A DNA stretch of 10,849 nucleotides. Source: Pasteurellaceae bacterium. GTDB lineage: Bacteria; Pseudomonadota; Gammaproteobacteria; Enterobacterales; Pasteurellaceae. Made by a program: the position numbers and the translations under genes. The stretch covers positions 1 through 10,849 of the forward strand of contig CAAELW010000024.1 in NCBI GenBank assembly GCA_900756875.1. Reading direction: 5' to 3'. Below are positions 7,864 to 10,849 of this stretch, in pieces. Within the stretch, counting starts at the first letter, position 1. The number at the start of each line of letters is the position of its first letter. The notes beneath the pieces are model-generated. The model was not told where the DNA came from. It saw nothing but the letters and a program-made list of their open reading frames with translations, and did no database searches.

Positions 7864-8955
7864 TTAATCTTGTAATGCCCCACTGTTAAACATTGGCAAT
7901 CCCATTGTTTTTAAGCTATCGCGATAAATACCCAGCAAGTCTTTCTCCGTAATTTTTTGTAACTGATCTAACGGTTTATCTAACGCTGCTACGGTTTCAA
8001 TCACAAGACCTTGTGGACCGGATTCTTGCGTCGCAATTTCAAATAATGCTTGTCCGCGACGAACATGACTACCTGAACTAATCAACACGGCATGTTTGAT
8101 TTTGTGTTTCGCTAAAGAGTAACGAGAGAAAAGCGCATTTTCGACTGTTGAACGCGCATAGTTATCCGAATAAATACGGCTTGCATCCACGCCTTTCTCA
8201 ATCAACCATTGCTTCATCAAATCCCCTTCGGTTTTATTGTTTTGTGGCACACCGCCTGTCACAATAATTAACGCATCTGGATTTTGATTCGCAATTTCTA
8301 AGGTTTTCTCTAAACGTTGCACCAAAATATCATGCATGCTGCCATCTGGGTTTAAAGCGTAGCCCAACGTAATAATTGCAGATTGTGCCGGTAACTTGGT
8401 TTCGAGTTTGTCGGTAATTGGCTGACTAGCCGCTTTATCAATCACTGCAAAGACTTTTTCTAATTTGCTTGCGCTTTCTGGGGAAAGTTGTTTTAAGCGA
8501 TCTAAATGTTTTGTCGCTTCCGCTTGGTTACCTTTAAAACGATTCCATGCAGCCAAGTAAGTATGTGCTTTCACATCATCTGGCGCCACATCAAGTACTT
8601 TTTGGTAAAGCTCAATGGCTTTATCTGTATTGCCGTTATAAATATTAGCATTCGCTGCACCAAACAAAAAATCCACACGATAAGGCTCAAGCTTATACGC
8701 TTCTAATAAAAGATCCGCAATACGCTCCATATTGGAAGGAAGTTTCGCGGTAAAACCTGCATTTGAAACACGAGCCGGTGAGTTTTGGATTTTCACCGCT
8801 TGTTCAAGAAGCTCATCCACAACCTGTCTTTGTGTGAGAAGTTGTTGGTAATTTAATTGAGGCTCAAGCACTTTCACTTCTGCCGTGCTGGCGAAGCTGC
8901 TTATTGCAAGAGATGAAAGCATAGCAAGTAAGGAAACCTTGAAGATTTTTTGCAT
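7864..8955 (-). CDS. Secreted TPR and DUF218 (YdcF/SanA/ElyC-like) protein
   Basis: A 363-residue protein whose biochemical role I cannot assign. Residues 1 to about 22 form a signal peptide (MQKIF basic end, hydrophobic core, then SSFAS), so it is probably periplasmic. Residues about 76-160 contain two to three TPR-like helical pairs, including NGNTDKAIELYQKVLDVAP and KGNQAEATKHLDRLKQLSP. Residues about 190-340 form a DUF218 domain: AIITLGYALN, IIVTGG (230-235), EGDLMKQWLIEKGVD, the ARSTVENA motif and SSGSHVRR (293-300). Related proteins SanA and ElyC affect envelope integrity and peptidoglycan or enterobacterial common antigen metabolism, but they are anchored and lack TPRs. The gene stands alone, 70 bp after glpC, with little room for a promoter after the glpC terminator. 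The ATG follows GGAGA. Confidence 0.82.
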   Translation of the reverse strand: MQKIFKVSLLAMLSSLAISSFASTAEVKVLEPQLNYQQLLTQRQVVDELLEQAVKIQNSPARVSNAGFTAKLPSNMERIADLLLEAYKLEPYRVDFLFGAANANIYNGNTDKAIELYQKVLDVAPDDVKAHTYLAAWNRFKGNQAEATKHLDRLKQLSPESASKLEKVFAVIDKAASQPITDKLETKLPAQSAIITLGYALNPDGSMHDILVQRLEKTLEIANQNPDALIIVTGGVPQNNKTEGDLMKQWLIEKGVDASRIYSDNYARSTVENALFSRYSLAKHKIKHAVLISSGSHVRRGQALFEIATQESGPQGLVIETVAALDKPLDQLQKITEKDLLGIYRDSLKTMGLPMFNSGALQD

Positions 8956-8985
8956 AATTAATTCTCCATATTGGATTGAATAACA

Positions 8986-9023
8986 AAAAGAGCGGTCACT
9001 TTTTTATCAGTTTCCGCTCTTTT
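8986..9023 (-). terminator. glpC terminator
   Basis: A perfect 10-bp inverted repeat, AAAAGAGCGG / CCGCTCTTTT, with an 18-nt loop. On the minus strand it is followed by TTTTTGTTA. The stem-proximal AAAGAGCGGTC is the uptake core with one T-to-A change. The glpC stop codon is 3 bp from the hairpin. Confidence 0.75.
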
Positions 9024-9025
9024 CA

Positions 9026-10303
9026 CTAAGCTTGATTCATCGACATACACAATAACGTCAATGGATGGATACAAGTCACATTAGATGACATATCGATCTG
9101 CCATTTACAAGTTTGGCATTCAGAGATCACGTAATCAAATCCGCCTGCATTGATGTTATCGAATAAGTTTTTACCGATAGATTGAGAAACTTCGTAGTTT
9201 TCTTCTTTGAAACCGTATGTTCCTGCGATACCACAACATTGTGATGGTAACATCACCACTTCTAACCCTGGAATTTGTTTTAACACTTCCAAGGTGTACG
9301 GTGCCCAACCCGCTTTATCCACGTGACATGCGGTGTGATAAGCCACACGCAATTTCAATGGTTTAAGCGGTAAGGTTTTACCTTCTTTAAAGAGTTGATA
9401 TAAGAATGGTGTCACCATATGAATATGCGGACGAACTTTCGCATTGTCGATACCTAAAATATGATGATATTCATCACGTAAATTTAGGGAACAACTTGAT
9501 GCTTCACTGATCACATCTAAGCCATTTTCATCCACCATTTTGCTGATGTAATCAGTGTTAAATTGTGCGATTTTTTTCGCGCGTTCTGGGAATTGGTTCA
9601 CACTTAATGGTAAGCCACAGCATTTTTCTTTTTCCAATAACACCACGCCAATATCCATAGCATTGAACACTTGGATAAATTCTTTACCCAATTGCGGATT
9701 ATTGTAGTTCACATAACAACCGTGATAATACGCCACTTTGCGTTCGAATTTTTGTTGGCTTTCCACCATTTTTTTCATATACCAGCTACGGAACGTACCA
9801 AAAGAATATTTTGGTAAGGTGCGATGACGGCTGATTTTTAACGCTTTTTCCAACACAAATTTTGTCGCTTTCAAGCCCGTAATGGTATTAACAATTGGTG
9901 CAAGCGGTGTATTAAGTGAGCCCATAATATCAGTGTTACTTAAGATTGCATCACGTAATTTTTGCACCGCTGGTTTGTGTTGTTGAGCAGTGTATTTATT
10001 TCTTGCACGAACGATAATGTCACCAATTTTTACATCAGACGGACATGCAATTTCACAACGTTTACAATTAGTGCAGTATTTCAATGCTTCATCATAAAGC
10101 TCAGCTGATTTTAAGCGTAAACGCTCACCATCCGGACCTGATTGTTTTGGACCTGGATAGTTTGGATTTTGACGCGAAACCGGACATACCGCTGTACAAG
10201 CAGTACATTTAATACAGCTCTCAAAGCTTTCATCAAACGCATGATGATGTTGTGGTGCATTAAGGGATTGTTTTGCATTTTCAATTAATTGTTGAATGTT
10301 CAT
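9026..10303 (-). CDS. glpC: Anaerobic glycerol-3-phosphate dehydrogenase subunit C
   Basis: Iron-sulfur, membrane-associated subunit of the GlpABC complex, which oxidises glycerol-3-phosphate to dihydroxyacetone phosphate and passes electrons to quinone during anaerobic respiration. It has 425 residues. Two ferredoxin-like 4Fe-4S motifs are at Cys30/33/36/40 (CIKCTACTAVCP) and Cys77/80/83/87 (CTNCKRCEIACP). Two cysteine-rich CCG domains follow, at Cys228-Cys229-Gly230 with HGC upstream (Cys196), and at Cys356-Cys357-Gly358 with ACH upstream (Cys326). All cluster ligands appear present. The ATG follows AAGGAGG, 9 bp after the glpB stop, so it is translated from a glpABC-type operon transcript. 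glpA would lie beyond the window edge. Confidence 0.97.
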   Translation of the reverse strand: MNIQQLIENAKQSLNAPQHHHAFDESFESCIKCTACTAVCPVSRQNPNYPGPKQSGPDGERLRLKSAELYDEALKYCTNCKRCEIACPSDVKIGDIIVRARNKYTAQQHKPAVQKLRDAILSNTDIMGSLNTPLAPIVNTITGLKATKFVLEKALKISRHRTLPKYSFGTFRSWYMKKMVESQQKFERKVAYYHGCYVNYNNPQLGKEFIQVFNAMDIGVVLLEKEKCCGLPLSVNQFPERAKKIAQFNTDYISKMVDENGLDVISEASSCSLNLRDEYHHILGIDNAKVRPHIHMVTPFLYQLFKEGKTLPLKPLKLRVAYHTACHVDKAGWAPYTLEVLKQIPGLEVVMLPSQCCGIAGTYGFKEENYEVSQSIGKNLFDNINAGGFDYVISECQTCKWQIDMSSNVTCIHPLTLLCMSMNQA

Positions 10304-10312
10304 AACGCCTCC

Positions 10313-10849
10313 TTAATGTGTGTTGTGAAGAATTTCATCCGCAACAGCAAGTGCTGTTACCACTGCCACGCCTGAGCCACAACCGAGCTCTAACGCATTG
10401 AAACCGCCAATCACATTACCCACCGCATACAAATTCGTTAAAAATTGACCGCTCTTTTGGACTTGGCATTGCGCGTTAATTGCCACGCCCGCAGATTGGT
10501 ACGGTTGTGGATTTGAGAAACGATGATCTGTCCAAGTAAAACGATCGGTATCTTTAAAGTCTTCCACACCGATGATGTCAGAATGAAATACGGGCTCGTA
10601 GATTTTATCGAATTCCGAAACTAAACCTTTACTAAAGAAGCTGCCCGATGCTAAGACGAAATGCTCTGCTGTGATTTCTTCCTCTTCATGCAGGCGAGTT
10701 TGAATGGCGCGAACTTTGTTACCATGAAAATGCGCTTTTAATGCACTATCACCATTCATCATGAGTCCGCCTAATTTCTCAAAACGATGACGTAATTGAA
10801 TACGTTGACGCATACCTAATAAAGAAGGTGGTAAGGTTGGTAATTCAAA
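10313..10849 (-). CDS. glpB: Anaerobic glycerol-3-phosphate dehydrogenase subunit B, C-terminal part
   Basis: The last 178 codons of GlpB (whole protein about 419 residues), open to the window edge, so the true start lies outside. The frame continues through an internal ATG at 10813, and the residues before it, [12 protein letters not shown], match GlpB, so that ATG is not the start. The segment has the flavin-related [14 protein letters not shown] stretch and the C-terminal [20 protein letters not shown]. GlpB is the subunit linking the catalytic GlpA to GlpC. It is followed after 9 bp by glpC. A one-base variant of the uptake signal lies within it at 10449-10458. Confidence 0.95.
   Translation of the reverse strand, partial: FELPTLPPSLLGMRQRIQLRHRFEKLGGLMMNGDSALKAHFHGNKVRAIQTRLHEEEEITAEHFVLASGSFFSKGLVSEFDKIYEPVFHSDIIGVEDFKDTDRFTWTDHRFSNPQPYQSAGVAINAQCQVQKSGQFLTNLYAVGNVIGGFNALELGCGSGVAVVTALAVADEILHNTH
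10449..10458 (-). other. USS-like variant inside glpB
   Basis: On the minus strand the sequence reads AAAGAGCGGT followed by C-A-A and a T run. This is the extended Haemophilus uptake signal with a single T-to-A substitution in the core and its A/T-rich flank kept. The same variant core occurs in the glpC terminator. Confidence 0.5.

Noticed and set aside
8506..8706. Plus-strand 66-residue open frame within the DUF218 gene
   Set aside because: It is a shadow of the TPR-coding region, with no ribosome site or family resemblance.
10811..10813. ATG as the glpB start
   Set aside because: The frame stays open upstream to the window edge and the residues there match GlpB.

Overview
The window reads as Pasteurellaceae chromosome, most likely Haemophilus (H. 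parainfluenzae or a close relative). The main evidence is the Haemophilus-type DNA uptake signal sequence (USS core AAGTGCGGT / ACCGCACTT). It occurs alone or as inverted pairs at gene ends: 3082-3120, 3594-3622, 7818-7847, and once inside a gene at 5541-5549. The divergent trpS / hflD-purB arrangement, A+T-rich intergenic DNA and close similarity to enterobacterial orthologues fit this. The species call is an inference.

Layout. Positions 1-66 carry sequence that does not continue trpS. trpS (-) is intact from its start at 897 but loses its last ~58 residues at a sharp junction near 67-72. Divergent from it, hflD and purB (+) form a two-gene operon, and purB carries a PurR-type operator inside codons 62-67, where E. 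coli purB has one. Next come a small PACE-family membrane transporter gene (-) and an orphan potD (-), the periplasmic polyamine-binding protein. potD is divergent from a puuB-like FAD oxidoreductase gene (+). asnC (-) and asnA (+) form a classic divergent regulator/target pair. The right end holds a secreted TPR + DUF218 (YdcF/SanA-like) protein (-), complete glpC (-) and the 3' end of glpB (-), which runs off the window.

How they fit together. Most genes are housekeeping: tryptophanyl-tRNA charging, purine synthesis (adenylosuccinate lyase), asparagine synthesis controlled by AsnC, and anaerobic glycerol-3-phosphate oxidation (GlpB/GlpC). The potD-puuB pair suggests a polyamine capture and oxidation function. 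Its two promoters lie back to back, and a 16-bp LacI/GalR-like palindrome sits just downstream of the potD promoter. Intergenic gaps are short (none over 300 bp). Most hold a terminator or divergent promoters.

I found no clear new multi-gene system. The points most worth checking are the broken 3' end of trpS with its unidentified 66-bp neighbour, the potD leader palindrome, the purB internal operator, a 15-bp in-frame duplication in the transporter gene, and a repeated one-base variant of the uptake sequence in the glp region.
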